Below are positions 1 through 8,952 of a stretch of DNA of 64,000 nucleotides, piece after piece. Numbering within the stretch: the stretch's first letter is position 1; the number at the start of each line of letters is the position of its first letter. Under the pieces are notes generated by a model. The model worked only from the letters and a program-made list of their open reading frames with translations. It made no database searches and was not told where the DNA came from. Source of the stretch: Fen-1254 sp963769605 (GTDB taxonomy: Bacteria > Bacteroidota > Ignavibacteria > UBA10030); contig CAVYML010000002.1 of assembly GCA_963769605.1 (NCBI GenBank), positions 186,001 through 250,000 of the forward strand, read 5' to 3'. The position numbers and the translations under genes were made by a program.

Positions 1-356
1 TGGAATCGACCGACTGCGAAAATCTGAAAGCATATTTTTTGGGATTGATACATACTTGGAAGACGATGTTAGACTTGCATGATGAACCGCTGATGAACGT
101 CTTGTGTTCGTATCAGGAAGAAGTATGGAGGCTGATTATTTTTCCCCGAAAAAAACATCGCACCGCATCGTACGGGCAAAATGAAAAAGAACAAATTCTC
201 ATCAGCCCGGGAGCGGTCGATATGGCCGGATTATTTATCGCCCCGCGCCTGCTCGATTATGAACGCATAGATTCTGCACTTGTGGAATCTATCTATGCCG
301 AGGTGGCGGAGGATGAAGGGTTTATCGAACAGTTGATTCGGGGCAGGGAAACATGA
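1..356 (+). CDS. DUF4922 family protein, C-terminal part (5' end outside window)
   Basis: The frame is open from the first bases of the window, so only the last ~118 residues are seen. The segment containing 'WRLIIFPRKKHRT', then 'ILISPGAVDMAGLFIAPR', is the conserved C-terminal part of DUF4922, a family distantly related to HIT/galactose-1-phosphate uridylyltransferase-type nucleotidyl transferases. Its stop overlaps the ATG of the SpoIID/LytB gene by four bases (ATGA), so the two are translationally coupled. This pairing recurs in Bacteroidota near muropeptide-recycling genes, and an AmpG-like transporter lies three genes downstream. A sugar-phosphate nucleotidyl/phosphorylase role is inferred only. 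An internal TTG at 39 is a possible but unlikely start because the homology runs upstream of it. Confidence 0.75.
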   Translation, partial: ESTDCENLKAYFLGLIHTWKTMLDLHDEPLMNVLCSYQEEVWRLIIFPRKKHRTASYGQNEKEQILISPGAVDMAGLFIAPRLLDYERIDSALVESIYAEVAEDEGFIEQLIRGRET

Positions 357-1714
357 TTTCTGAGGAAACACATATCTCTGTCGGTATCATCCGGAAAGGG
401 GAAAAAGTTTTCGGAACCTGTAAAGGAAATTATATTATCGGCGAAGGTATGAATTTCAGCGGGGCATTTTCTGCAGAGGCTGACGGCGATGTCGTTGTGC
501 TGAGGAATGGGCAGATGCAGGAAATATCACGGGGCCATGAAATTGTACTGCATGCGCAGCAAGGCGCATCATTCATCTTAAACGATGTGGCAATCGGTAT
601 TCAATTCCACTGGCAGAGAAATGAAGATCAGGAATTCGAAGGAGACCTTAGATTATGCGCCTTTGAGAAATCGATTGCCGCCATAAACGATATCGGACTG
701 GAACAGTATCTGAAGAGCGTTATTTCTTCTGAGATGAGCGCGAATGCTCCGATAGAATTTCTTAAGGTACATGCCGCCGTATCACGAAGCTGGCTTGTTG
801 CTATGCTCGGTCGAAAGGAAAAAATTTCAGAGGAGAAAGGGAGTGCAGTAAGGGGAAGATGGGACGACAAGGAAATCGTGCGATGGTACGACCGCGAAGA
901 TCATCGCTTATTCGATGTTTGTGCAGACGATCACTGTCAGCGGTATCAAGGAATCACGAAAATTCATTCCGCTTCTGCCGTTCGAGCGGTGGAAGAAACC
1001 AAAGGGGTCTTCCTTATGCATAACGGAGAGATCTGCGATGCCCGTTTTCACAAATCGTGCGGCGGGAGGACGGAATTATTCGAAAACAATTGGGAAGACA
1101 CGCCGATTCCCTATTTGCAGTCCGTTTCCGATTCACCGGACCCGCTTTTACCCGTACGAACCGAAGAGGATGCGCGCCGCTGGATCATGAATGCGCCCGA
1201 TACGCATTGTCATACGGCATATTGTAATATGACGAATGACAATACAGCGGATCGAAATCTGCTGAAAAAAATTCTGCCGGATTTCGATCAAGAGACGGCC
1301 GATTACTTCCGGTGGAAGGTGGAATATTCCGCTCCGGAACTTGCGGCGCTTGTGTGGAAAAAATCGGGAATCGATTTCGGGGATATTCTGCATTTAGTCC
1401 CGCTGCAGCGGGGTCCTTCCGGAAGAATCTTCAGATTGAAAATAACCGGAACGAAGCGCACGATGATTGTCGGCAAAGAACTTGAAATAAGGAAATGGCT
1501 GTCCCCGTCACATCTCTTATCGGGTGCTTTCATCGTTGATACTTTAACGGATGAACGGAACATTCCGAAGCAATTCATTTTTCATGGAGCAGGATGGGGG
1601 CACGGCGTCGGATTATGCCAGATTGGAGCAGCGGCCATGGCGGAAGCGGGGACGGCGGCAGATACAATTGTTGCACATTACTTTAAAAACACGCATCTTA
1701 AAAAGTTATATTAA
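353..1714 (+). CDS. SpoIID/LytB domain protein (amidase-enhancer-like)
   Basis: The 453-residue protein has a core 'GLEQYLKSVISSEM' followed by 'HAAVSRSWLV' and, near residues 412-426, 'GAGWGHGVGLCQIGA', the C-terminal signature of SpoIID/LytB. SpoIID is a lytic transglycosylase acting on peptidoglycan glycan strands stripped of stem peptides, and LytB enhances amidase activity. No signal peptide is visible at the N-terminus, so a cytosolic role on recycled muropeptides is as plausible as a periplasmic one. The ATG overlaps the DUF4922 stop. The next gene begins 20 bp downstream after a GAGGAG ribosome site. Family assignment is firm; the exact reaction here is inferred from neighbours. Confidence 0.85.
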   Translation: MISEETHISVGIIRKGEKVFGTCKGNYIIGEGMNFSGAFSAEADGDVVVLRNGQMQEISRGHEIVLHAQQGASFILNDVAIGIQFHWQRNEDQEFEGDLRLCAFEKSIAAINDIGLEQYLKSVISSEMSANAPIEFLKVHAAVSRSWLVAMLGRKEKISEEKGSAVRGRWDDKEIVRWYDREDHRLFDVCADDHCQRYQGITKIHSASAVRAVEETKGVFLMHNGEICDARFHKSCGGRTELFENNWEDTPIPYLQSVSDSPDPLLPVRTEEDARRWIMNAPDTHCHTAYCNMTNDNTADRNLLKKILPDFDQETADYFRWKVEYSAPELAALVWKKSGIDFGDILHLVPLQRGPSGRIFRLKITGTKRTMIVGKELEIRKWLSPSHLLSGAFIVDTLTDERNIPKQFIFHGAGWGHGVGLCQIGAAAMAEAGTAADTIVAHYFKNTHLKKLY

Positions 1715-1734
1715 GCATAGAGGAGACTGCAGGC

Positions 1735-2136
1735 TTGAAGGCTTTCACCTGGTCGGATGATCTAACCGTAGGGGATCCGGAATTAGACAGGCACCATCGT
1801 TCTATTGTCGATGCCATCGGCCGCATGGAACAGGCCTTGGAGAAAAATCAAAAGAACACAGTAACGGGTATGATTCTTTTTGAGCTGCAGCAATATGTTG
1901 AGATTCATTTTGCAGCTGAAGAAAAGCTGTTTCGGAAGACAGGTTTTCCCAAAGCGGAATCGCATCTTGCCGAGCATAGAGTATTTCAAGAAAAGCTCGA
2001 AGTATTAAAAGAAAAGTTCGATAGCGGAGATGGATCCTCGTCGCTGGACGTCATGGACTTTCTTATCGACTGGCTCACAAATCACATTCTTACATTCGAT
2101 AGGGAGTATATACCGTATATCGGCCTGTCGAAATAG
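1735..2136 (+). CDS. Bacteriohemerythrin (first copy)
   Basis: The 133-residue protein is a hemerythrin-like four-helix bundle. The di-iron ligands are visible in the expected order: His in 'LDRHHRSI', His and Glu in 'VEIHFAAEEKLF', two His in 'SHLAEHRVF', and the C-terminal His/Asp pair in 'NHILTFDREY'. Such proteins bind O2 reversibly or buffer iron or nitric oxide. The start is a TTG 9-10 bases after GAGGAG, and no ATG fits the conserved N-terminal 'FTWSDDLTVGDPELD'. It is followed 17 bp later by a second, diverged hemerythrin, so the pair is probably an old tandem duplication. Their location inside a muropeptide-recycling run is unexplained. Confidence 0.9.
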   Translation: MKAFTWSDDLTVGDPELDRHHRSIVDAIGRMEQALEKNQKNTVTGMILFELQQYVEIHFAAEEKLFRKTGFPKAESHLAEHRVFQEKLEVLKEKFDSGDGSSSLDVMDFLIDWLTNHILTFDREYIPYIGLSK

Positions 2137-2153
2137 TCCTTGGAGCTTATGTT

Positions 2154-2546
2154 ATGCCGATCAAATGGAACAAAGCATTCAGTGTCGGTCATCCGGCAAT
2201 TGACAAACATCATAAAAAAATTATTTTGCTGATGAATTCTTTACAGCGGGCTATTCATAAGGGAGCGGCTGCTTCCGTCGTTCCGAAGATTCTGGAAGAA
2301 TTGAGTTCGTATGCTAATTATCATTTTGGTGCGGAGGAAAATATGTTTCTCCAATCCGAGTATCCAGAGACCGAATATCATGTATGCCAGCATGAGGAGT
2401 TTAGGAAAAGGATCGACGGGCTGAAGGATTTGGTGAACAGAAAAGAAATCGTAGAAGGCGTGGAGCTGCTGAATTTCTTGAGTTCCTGGTTCGTCGATCA
2501 TATTGTGAAGACAGATATGAGAATGGCTCCGTATCTCAAAAAGTGA
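2154..2546 (+). CDS. Bacteriohemerythrin (second copy)
   Basis: This 130-residue hemerythrin is built like its upstream neighbour: 'HPAIDKHHKKI', 'YHFGAEENMF', 'YHVCQHEEF' and 'DHIVKTDMRM' supply the His/Glu/Asp ligands of the di-iron site. GGAG lies about eight bases before the ATG. The stop codon overlaps the GTG start of the AmpG-like transporter gene, which points to one transcript. Differences from copy one are spread along the length, so the duplication is not recent. O2, iron or NO binding is inferred from the family; nothing in the sequence separates these options. Confidence 0.9.
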   Translation: MPIKWNKAFSVGHPAIDKHHKKIILLMNSLQRAIHKGAAASVVPKILEELSSYANYHFGAEENMFLQSEYPETEYHVCQHEEFRKRIDGLKDLVNRKEIVEGVELLNFLSSWFVDHIVKTDMRMAPYLKK

Positions 2547-3847
2547 TACATAAAAATTTGACCGAAAAGATAACATACCGGAAACCGTTGCATTGGATAC
2601 CATCGCTCTATTTTGCCGAAGGGCTGCCGTATGTAATGGTCAATACCGTCTCAGGTATTCTATATAAAAAGCTTGGTATTTCCAATGCGGATATTGCTCT
2701 GTATACAAGCTGGCTCTATCTTCCATGGGCCGTCAAACCGCTCTGGAGTCCCATCGTGGATATGTTCGGAACGAAACGGCGATGGATATTTGCAATGCAG
2801 TTCCTGATTGCTGTATTGTTCGGCTGTATTGCATTCGCACTGCAGCTCCCCTCATTCTTTTTTTTTACACTCATCGTTTTCAGCTTCATGGCATTCGCTT
2901 CTGCAACGCATGATATTGCGGCAGATGGATTTTATATACTCGGGCTGAACCAGGCGGACCAATCCGTATTTGTCGGCGTACGCAGCGTTTGTTTTCGCAT
3001 AGCAATGATTGCCGGTCAGGGCGGATTGGTAGTTCTGGCCGGAAGCCTCCAACCGCACTGGGGAATATCTGCAGGATGGTCGGTGATGTTTATCGCCGCA
3101 GCGGTTTTATTCGGCAGCCTCTCTCTCTATCACCGGCTGTTCCTGCCGTACCCGGAATCCGATAAGCCTTCGCTTCGCGCACAATCCGAAAATTTTAAAA
3201 AAGAATTCTTTCGCGTCTTTGCGCTCTTTTTCCGGCGGAAAGATATCGGCATCGTTCTTAGTTTTCTTCTTCTCTACAGATTTGCGGAAGCACAGCTTGT
3301 CAAACTCGTCCCGCTGTTTTTGCTGGACGCTCGAGAGCGAGGTGGCCTCGGACTGAGTACGACGGATGTCGGCATGGTGTACGGAACGGTCGGCATTGCT
3401 GCCCTCGTTGCAGGCGGTTTGATCGGAGGATATGTCATTTCCAGACAGGGACTTCGGTGGTGGCTCTGGCCGATGGTCGTTATTATGCATACACCTGACC
3501 TGGCTTTTGTGTATCTTTCGCATGCACTCCCGACGAATTTATTTTTTATCAATCTTGCAGTGGCAGTGGAGCAGTTTGGATACGGGTTCGGTTTTACAGC
3601 ATACGCAATGTATATGATATATATTGCGAGCGGAGAATACGCAACAGCGCATTTTGCAGTATGCACCGGCATTATGGCGCTTGGAATGATGCTCCCCGGG
3701 ATGTTCAGCGGAAAAATTCAGGAACTTCTCGGCTATCAAAATTTCTTTTTCTGGGTCATTCTCTCGACGATCCCCGGATTTATCGTTGCAGCTCTTGTGA
3801 AGATACCGAAAGGCTTCGGCAAGAAACAAACAGCGGAGAGCGCATGA
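2543..3847 (+). CDS. AmpG-like muropeptide MFS transporter
   Basis: The 434-residue protein has about 12 hydrophobic membrane segments. The N-terminal 'WIPSLYFAEGLPYVMVN' followed by 'YTSWLYLPWAVKPLWSP' is the signature of the AmpG (peptide-acetyl-CoA transporter) branch of the MFS, which carries anhydromuropeptides or GlcNAc-anhMurNAc from periplasm to cytosol. Context supports this: a SpoIID/LytB gene and DUF4922 lie upstream. The GTG start overlaps the preceding stop codon, and its own stop overlaps the ATG of the TMTC-like gene. An acetyl-CoA-type substrate is the alternative within this family. Confidence 0.85.
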   Translation: MIHKNLTEKITYRKPLHWIPSLYFAEGLPYVMVNTVSGILYKKLGISNADIALYTSWLYLPWAVKPLWSPIVDMFGTKRRWIFAMQFLIAVLFGCIAFALQLPSFFFFTLIVFSFMAFASATHDIAADGFYILGLNQADQSVFVGVRSVCFRIAMIAGQGGLVVLAGSLQPHWGISAGWSVMFIAAAVLFGSLSLYHRLFLPYPESDKPSLRAQSENFKKEFFRVFALFFRRKDIGIVLSFLLLYRFAEAQLVKLVPLFLLDARERGGLGLSTTDVGMVYGTVGIAALVAGGLIGGYVISRQGLRWWLWPMVVIMHTPDLAFVYLSHALPTNLFFINLAVAVEQFGYGFGFTAYAMYMIYIASGEYATAHFAVCTGIMALGMMLPGMFSGKIQELLGYQNFFFWVILSTIPGFIVAALVKIPKGFGKKQTAESA

Positions 3848-5739
3848 TGAACGACCGGCAGAAGTATCGGCTTATTGTAGTAATTACCTTTGCAGCGCTT
3901 GGGACGGCGACCGCCTTTCTCTATTATCCGGCTGTTCATTTCTCATTCACGAACTGGGATGACAATTTATTGGTCGTACAGAATCCGGTGATTCGCTCAT
4001 TATCGTTCTCAGCATTTGCCGCAATGTTTACATCTTTCTTTGTCAACCATTATCATCCGCTGGTCATGGTTTCGTATGCATTAGATTATGCTTTTGCCGG
4101 ACTCAATCCTGCTCTGTTTCATCTGACGAATGTCGTTTTCCATGTTGCAAATGCATTGCTTGTCGTTTGGCTGGTCAGGTCTATCGTCAAAGACAATGCT
4201 GCGGCTTTGATTGCCGGACTTTTTTTTGCACTTCATCCGATGCGCGTCGAATCTGTTGCATGGATTGCGGAACGGAAAGATGTGATGTGTTCGTTCTTTT
4301 CGCTTCTCTCTCTTCTTGCATATATTCGGTACCGCAGTTCAAAGGATATGAAAACCTTCATCCTAGTCTTGATTTTTTTTCTTGCGGCATTACTTTCAAA
4401 GGCGATGGCGCTCACACTGCCTTTGCTCTTTGCAGCTTACGATTATTACGAAGGAGGCCGGCTGACGCGCGAGGACATTGTCGAGAAGGCTCCTTTTCTT
4501 CTTCTTTCGGCTGTCTTCGGAATCATTGCGGCTGCGGCGCAGTACTCGAGCGGCAGGCTTGAATCCGATCCTTCGTTCCATGTTGTGAAATCGTTTTTTC
4601 TCGTTTGTTACGGAATTGTGTCGTACGCCTGGAAAACGATCTGCCCGGCAGACCTTTCACCTCTCTATCCGTATCCGGAAATCCTCGGCACACCGTATCC
4701 GGTTCTCTTCTGGATTTCTCCTCTGATCGCGGCTGCAATTGCCGGACTCATTTATCTTTTTGTACGAAAGGATCGTGTTCTTATTTTTTCTTTGATCTGG
4801 TACATTCTAACGCTCCTTCCCGTGCTTCAATTCATCCCCGTGGGACGCATGATCATAGCCGACCGGTTCAGTTATTTTCCGTCCATCGGTTTATCCCTCG
4901 CAGCGGGTTACGGATATGTTTCGCTGTCGGATGCATTCAAGAAGCGCAGCCTGTTCAAATGGCTGCTTCCGGCTGCAGGTTGTTGTGTCTTGCTTTTGCT
5001 TTTCGGAATAACACGTCAGCAGCTCGGCATCTGGCAAAACAGCACGACACTCTGGAGCAGAGTCGTACACGATTATCCTTCCTACGCAGAAGGGTACAGC
5101 AATCTGGGAATTTCCGAAGCGGAAGACAATAGACCGGAGGCCGCAGTTCAGCTATTAAATAAAGCTCTTGCGCTCGATTCAGTTAACGTGCAGTACCTGT
5201 ATAACCGCGGATTGCTTTTTGTAAGACTTCAGAATTCGGAGAATGCGATGCAGGATTTTTCAAAAATAATCGCACTCGATTCGAATTCAATAGACGCGCA
5301 TATTCTTCGAGGTGATGTCTTTTATGAAAGTCATAAATATAGGGAAGCGATAGACGACTACTCTTTTGTTCTGGTTCGATATCCGCAGGCGGCAGAGTAC
5401 CGTTTAAAACGCGCACGTGCGTCAATGGATATCGGCGAATATCTCCCGGCATGGAACGACCTGCAAATATTGAAAAATTATCCGCAGCCGGCGGACAGCA
5501 GCGTATTGAGAGGATTGGAATATACGAATCAGGCAGGAGCGGAATTGCATTCAATCCAGGGACAGAAGAAAGCAATTGTCTTTTTTCAAGGACGGGTCAT
5601 ACTGCTTTTCAGGAGCGTATCCGGGGATGGTGCAAGGTACGCCGACGGAAAGATCGTCTTCTCCGTGAAGGGGGATGGAGTTCGATTGGAAGAGGGACGA
5701 AGGGTCATTTACGAGGGATCTGAGAAAAAAGAAAAATAA
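3844..5739 (+). CDS. TMTC-like multi-spanning membrane protein with TPR repeats
   Basis: This 631-residue protein has about ten membrane spans in the first ~390 residues and then TPR-type repeats (for example 'YAEGYSNLGISEAEDN', 'NVQYLYNRGLLFVRLQ', 'SIDAHILRGDVFYESH'). The loop 'FFALHPMRVESVAWIAERK' resembles the conserved luminal motif of TMTC/DUF1736-type GT-C glycosyltransferases, which use polyprenyl-linked mannose to modify Ser/Thr. I chose ATG 3844, which overlaps the AmpG stop (ATGA), because residues encoded upstream of it in this frame lie within the AmpG gene and look random. The acceptor and sugar are unknown. No bacterial O-mannosylation partner gene is nearby. Confidence 0.75.
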   Translation: MMNDRQKYRLIVVITFAALGTATAFLYYPAVHFSFTNWDDNLLVVQNPVIRSLSFSAFAAMFTSFFVNHYHPLVMVSYALDYAFAGLNPALFHLTNVVFHVANALLVVWLVRSIVKDNAAALIAGLFFALHPMRVESVAWIAERKDVMCSFFSLLSLLAYIRYRSSKDMKTFILVLIFFLAALLSKAMALTLPLLFAAYDYYEGGRLTREDIVEKAPFLLLSAVFGIIAAAAQYSSGRLESDPSFHVVKSFFLVCYGIVSYAWKTICPADLSPLYPYPEILGTPYPVLFWISPLIAAAIAGLIYLFVRKDRVLIFSLIWYILTLLPVLQFIPVGRMIIADRFSYFPSIGLSLAAGYGYVSLSDAFKKRSLFKWLLPAAGCCVLLLLFGITRQQLGIWQNSTTLWSRVVHDYPSYAEGYSNLGISEAEDNRPEAAVQLLNKALALDSVNVQYLYNRGLLFVRLQNSENAMQDFSKIIALDSNSIDAHILRGDVFYESHKYREAIDDYSFVLVRYPQAAEYRLKRARASMDIGEYLPAWNDLQILKNYPQPADSSVLRGLEYTNQAGAELHSIQGQKKAIVFFQGRVILLFRSVSGDGARYADGKIVFSVKGDGVRLEEGRRVIYEGSEKKEK

Positions 5740-5864
5740 TAAACTTCAAGAGAAAAAAATATTTTCCCCGTTAGATTTTATTAATACACCCCGTCTTGCG
5801 CTTCAACTTTCCGCTGCGTAAAATAATATCATAGAATCGATGCACCAATGAAAGAAATCCAGAC

Positions 5865-7559
5865 TTGAACACATATCTTCAGCCGAAATTAATCAAAGTC
5901 CTGCGCGAGGGATATTCTAAAGAAAAATTTTTTGCCGATCTCATTGCCGGTGTCATTGTAGGCATTGTTGCACTGCCGCTTGCGATAGCATTTGCCGTCG
6001 CTTCCGGCGTAAAACCGGAACAGGGAATTTATACGGCCATCATCGCGGGCATTATCGTTTCGCTGCTGGGCGGAAGTCGCGTGCAAATTGCAGGTCCGAC
6101 CGGGGCATTTATTGTCATTATTTACGGGATTGTTCAAAGATATGGCTATGACGGGCTTGCTGTTGCTACGCTCATCGCTGGAGTATTGCTCGTTCTGATG
6201 GGATTGGCACGGTTCGGTACGCTGCTGAAATTCATTCCGTATCCTTTGACCGTCGGATTTACGAGCGGCATTGCCGTCATTATTTTTTCCTCACAGGTCA
6301 ACGATTTCCTCGGCTTGCATATTCGAAACCTTCCTTCAGACTTTTTTGGAAAATGGATCGAATATGGGCAGCATGCACCGGCGTTGAATATATATGCATT
6401 CGGCATCAGTTTATTTTCACTGTTGATGATCGTCTTCTGGGACCGTATTACTCATCGCATTCCTGGATCGTTCGCGGCTATTATTGTCATGACGGCAGTC
6501 GTACAGTTTTTCCATCTTCCCGTAGAAACCATCGGATCGCGGTTTGGAAGCGTGTCGACAACGTTCCCGGCGCCGCATATGCCGAATGTATCATGGGACG
6601 TGTTCCGCCAGATGTTCTCTCCCGGTTTGACCATCGCATTGCTCGCCGCGATTGAATCGCTTTTATCGGCCGTCGTCTCAGACGGAATGATTCGTTCGCG
6701 CCATCGTCCGAATGCCGAGCTGATCGGACAGGGGATCGCAAATATGGTCTCGCCCCTTTTTCTTGGAATTCCGGCCACCGGCGCAATTGCCCGGACGGCA
6801 ACCAATGTCAAGAACGGCGGCAAAAGTCCTTTTGCCGGCGTCATTCACAGCCTAACCCTTCTTCTCATTATGCTTGTTTTCGGATCGTGGGCGCGATTGA
6901 TACCGATGGCGGTGCTTGCCGCGATTTTGATGGTCGTAGCATATAATATGAGCGAGTGGCGTTCATTCCGTCATATATTGAAAAGTCCGAAGAGCGATAT
7001 CGTCGTGATGTTAGTGACGTTTTTATTAACTGTCATCGTTGATCTAACCATCGCAATACAAATAGGCGTTCTCATTTCTGCTTTGTTCTTTATACAGCGG
7101 ATGTCTGAAGTTACTCAGGTAACTCCGTTGACGCGCGATCTGAAAGAAGAAAATGATGAAGGATCTGAGGGAGATGTTGCAATAGCTATCCCTGCAGGAA
7201 TCGAAGTCTATGAAGTATTCGGATCGCTTTTTTTTGGTGCGGTAGATCAGTTCACAGAATCGCTCCGCAGCATGACATCGAAACCGAGAATATTTATTCT
7301 GGAAACGAAAAATTTGCTCGCGATCGATGCTTCCGGGCTCCGCGCATTGGAATCTCTGGCAGAAGAACTTACCAGACAGGGGACACAATTTTTCATTTCA
7401 GGAATACACAAACAACCGTTATTTGCTATCGAGCAATCCGGTTTTTTATACAAGATCGGCGAGGAACACGTCTTTGGTTCTCTTGGAGAGGCTCTGGAAA
7501 AAGCGCGGATTGCAATAGAACAGGCGAAACTTGAAAAAAACAGAAAAAAGATTGAATGA
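5865..7559 (+). CDS. SulP/SLC26 family inorganic anion transporter with STAS domain
   Basis: The 564-residue protein has a transmembrane core (residues ~20-420) beginning 'DLIAGVIVGIVALPLAIAFA' and containing 'IAGPTGAFIVIIYGIV', typical of SulP transporters for sulfate, bicarbonate or dicarboxylates. A cytosolic STAS domain occupies about residues 445-550, with 'LAIDASGLRALESL' at the usual phospho-site loop; Asp-Ala-Ser keeps the serine. The start appears to be TTG preceded by a GAAAG-type site; an out-of-frame ATG 17 bases upstream cannot be used. About 125 bp separate it from the TMTC gene, so it probably has its own promoter. Sulfate versus bicarbonate cannot be decided from sequence alone. 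Confidence 0.92.
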   Translation: MNTYLQPKLIKVLREGYSKEKFFADLIAGVIVGIVALPLAIAFAVASGVKPEQGIYTAIIAGIIVSLLGGSRVQIAGPTGAFIVIIYGIVQRYGYDGLAVATLIAGVLLVLMGLARFGTLLKFIPYPLTVGFTSGIAVIIFSSQVNDFLGLHIRNLPSDFFGKWIEYGQHAPALNIYAFGISLFSLLMIVFWDRITHRIPGSFAAIIVMTAVVQFFHLPVETIGSRFGSVSTTFPAPHMPNVSWDVFRQMFSPGLTIALLAAIESLLSAVVSDGMIRSRHRPNAELIGQGIANMVSPLFLGIPATGAIARTATNVKNGGKSPFAGVIHSLTLLLIMLVFGSWARLIPMAVLAAILMVVAYNMSEWRSFRHILKSPKSDIVVMLVTFLLTVIVDLTIAIQIGVLISALFFIQRMSEVTQVTPLTRDLKEENDEGSEGDVAIAIPAGIEVYEVFGSLFFGAVDQFTESLRSMTSKPRIFILETKNLLAIDASGLRALESLAEELTRQGTQFFISGIHKQPLFAIEQSGFLYKIGEEHVFGSLGEALEKARIAIEQAKLEKNRKKIE

Positions 7560-7660
7560 AAAGACTTTCGTATCATGAAGAATCCGAAACATTAATCAAA
7601 ATCATTCGTTTTTTATCTTAGAGGAAGAAAAAGTTTGTTCCATTATGATGGGGTGGTTTT

Positions 7661-8449
7661 ATGAGAATAATGAAGATTATTGCATGCAGTATCTTACCGG
7701 TTGTTGTAACGGTTCAGGTTTTTGCTCAGCAGGATACGACGGTCTCGAATCGGGACCAGGAGCAATCAATACCGGATAGTGCGACTGTGGAGGAGGATAC
7801 AAGTGCGGTGACTGAATACGGCAATTTTATTTTGCTGGAGAACGGAGAAAAGTTGTACGGCAAAGTGGAAAAAGTTGTTCCTTATGCAGGGCAGCCGTAT
7901 TTACTTTTGGATGGATTGGAGCGGCATGATTTCGGCAATGTTCGGGCATATCAGGACGATAACGGCTTTTTTGTCAAACTGCGATCGACACCATGGAGTT
8001 ATGAATTTGTTCGCCGTGTCATTGAGGGGAAGATAGACTTTTTCAGCTCGACATATTTGACCTTCGTCGATGAACGGTACGGTTACCCGTTTGCTCCGTA
8101 CAGGCCTTACCGGAGGCACGCTGTTGTCGCTTCGGAATACATCGACTATTTCTCGAAGGACGGCGTCGATCTTTTACCTGTCAATTTTCATAATCTTTAC
8201 GAAGCGCTGTCGGATAATCCGGAAAGTATGAAATATCTGGATGATTATCGCACGATGGAAACAGTTCAATGGGGACTGCTTATTGGCGGCACGGCGGTGA
8301 CCTTGATAGGATTGTCTACATCGAATTACCAGACGCACTATGTTTCGCCGCTGGTCTATGCCGGATGTTTGGCTACCGTTTCTGCCTATATTCCGTTCTT
8401 TATGAAAGATACAAAATTGCAGTTGGCAATTAAGGTATACAATAGATAA
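7661..8449 (+). CDS. Secreted protein of unknown function
   Basis: The 262-residue protein has a Sec signal peptide (MRIMKIIACSILPVVVTVQV, cleavage likely after 'VFAQ'). A low-complexity acidic/Thr-Ser linker follows to about residue 45. A compact domain then starts 'NFILLENGEKLYGKVEKVVP', which looks like a short SH3/PRC-like beta unit seen in secreted Bacteroidota proteins that describe 'a key-value' response. Two hydrophobic segments near the C-terminus ('WGLLIGGTAVTLIGLS', 'PLVYAGCLATVSAYIPFF') suggest anchoring in a membrane. No family was recognised with confidence. It follows SulP by about 100 bp and is the last gene before the palindrome-rich gap. Confidence 0.65.
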   Translation: MRIMKIIACSILPVVVTVQVFAQQDTTVSNRDQEQSIPDSATVEEDTSAVTEYGNFILLENGEKLYGKVEKVVPYAGQPYLLLDGLERHDFGNVRAYQDDNGFFVKLRSTPWSYEFVRRVIEGKIDFFSSTYLTFVDERYGYPFAPYRPYRRHAVVASEYIDYFSKDGVDLLPVNFHNLYEALSDNPESMKYLDDYRTMETVQWGLLIGGTAVTLIGLSTSNYQTHYVSPLVYAGCLATVSAYIPFFMKDTKLQLAIKVYNR

Positions 8450-8952
8450 CGTTTAACGCGCTGTAGCTCAAGGTTCAAAGTTCGTGGTGGGGAAGTGCAG
8501 AGTGGTTAGTTTTTGGTTATTAGTTCATCTGTTGATTGGTCAATTGCATTTCTGCAACTGTTGTCACTATGTCCCGAAAACATCCGGCGATGTTTTGGGG
8601 ATGACTGCGAATGATTTGAATTCCCGAAACCGGCTGCAGAAAGCAGGTATCCATCCACAGGCGGATAAACAACATAGTACACGCAGAATAGACAACCTTG
8701 AAAAGGTGATCACTCAGATGGAGTCCATCTTTTAGATGGGCCCCATCTAATGAGCGCGTGGATAAACTGTTCCAGTAATTGCCGGGCGAGGATAAAAGGA
8801 GACGACTATAGCAGAATAGACACCTTGGAAAGGTGTCCTTCGAAACTATGGAATTTATTAGGAAATACGATCACTTTTTAGACCACCTTGGAAAGGTGGT
8901 CGGCAAGGTAGGCGGGCAGCCTGCTTTGGGTTTTTCGTGAAGAGTGTCAATT
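8450..8952. repeat. Gene-poor stretch packed with short palindromes
   Basis: No convincing gene occurs here. The stretch contains at least six short perfect hairpins: 8577-8596 (8-bp arms), 8695-8707 (5), 8717-8731 and 8735-8749 (tandem 'agatgg..ccatct' units), 8819-8837 (8) and 8881-8901 (9). Three of them share the core 'acctt-g(g)a-aaggt', and two are preceded by the same 'gcagaataga'. The arrangement is like that of REP/MITE-type sequences moved by IS200-like transposases. A weak 83-codon frame at 8484-8735 was not accepted as a gene. Confidence 0.7.

Noticed and set aside
8455..8490. tRNA-like string ('gtagctcaaggttcaaa')
   Set aside because: No acceptor, D or anticodon stems could be paired around it.
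8484..8735. 83-codon plus-strand frame
   Set aside because: It runs through several palindromes, has no recognisable domain and no ribosome site; treated as chance.
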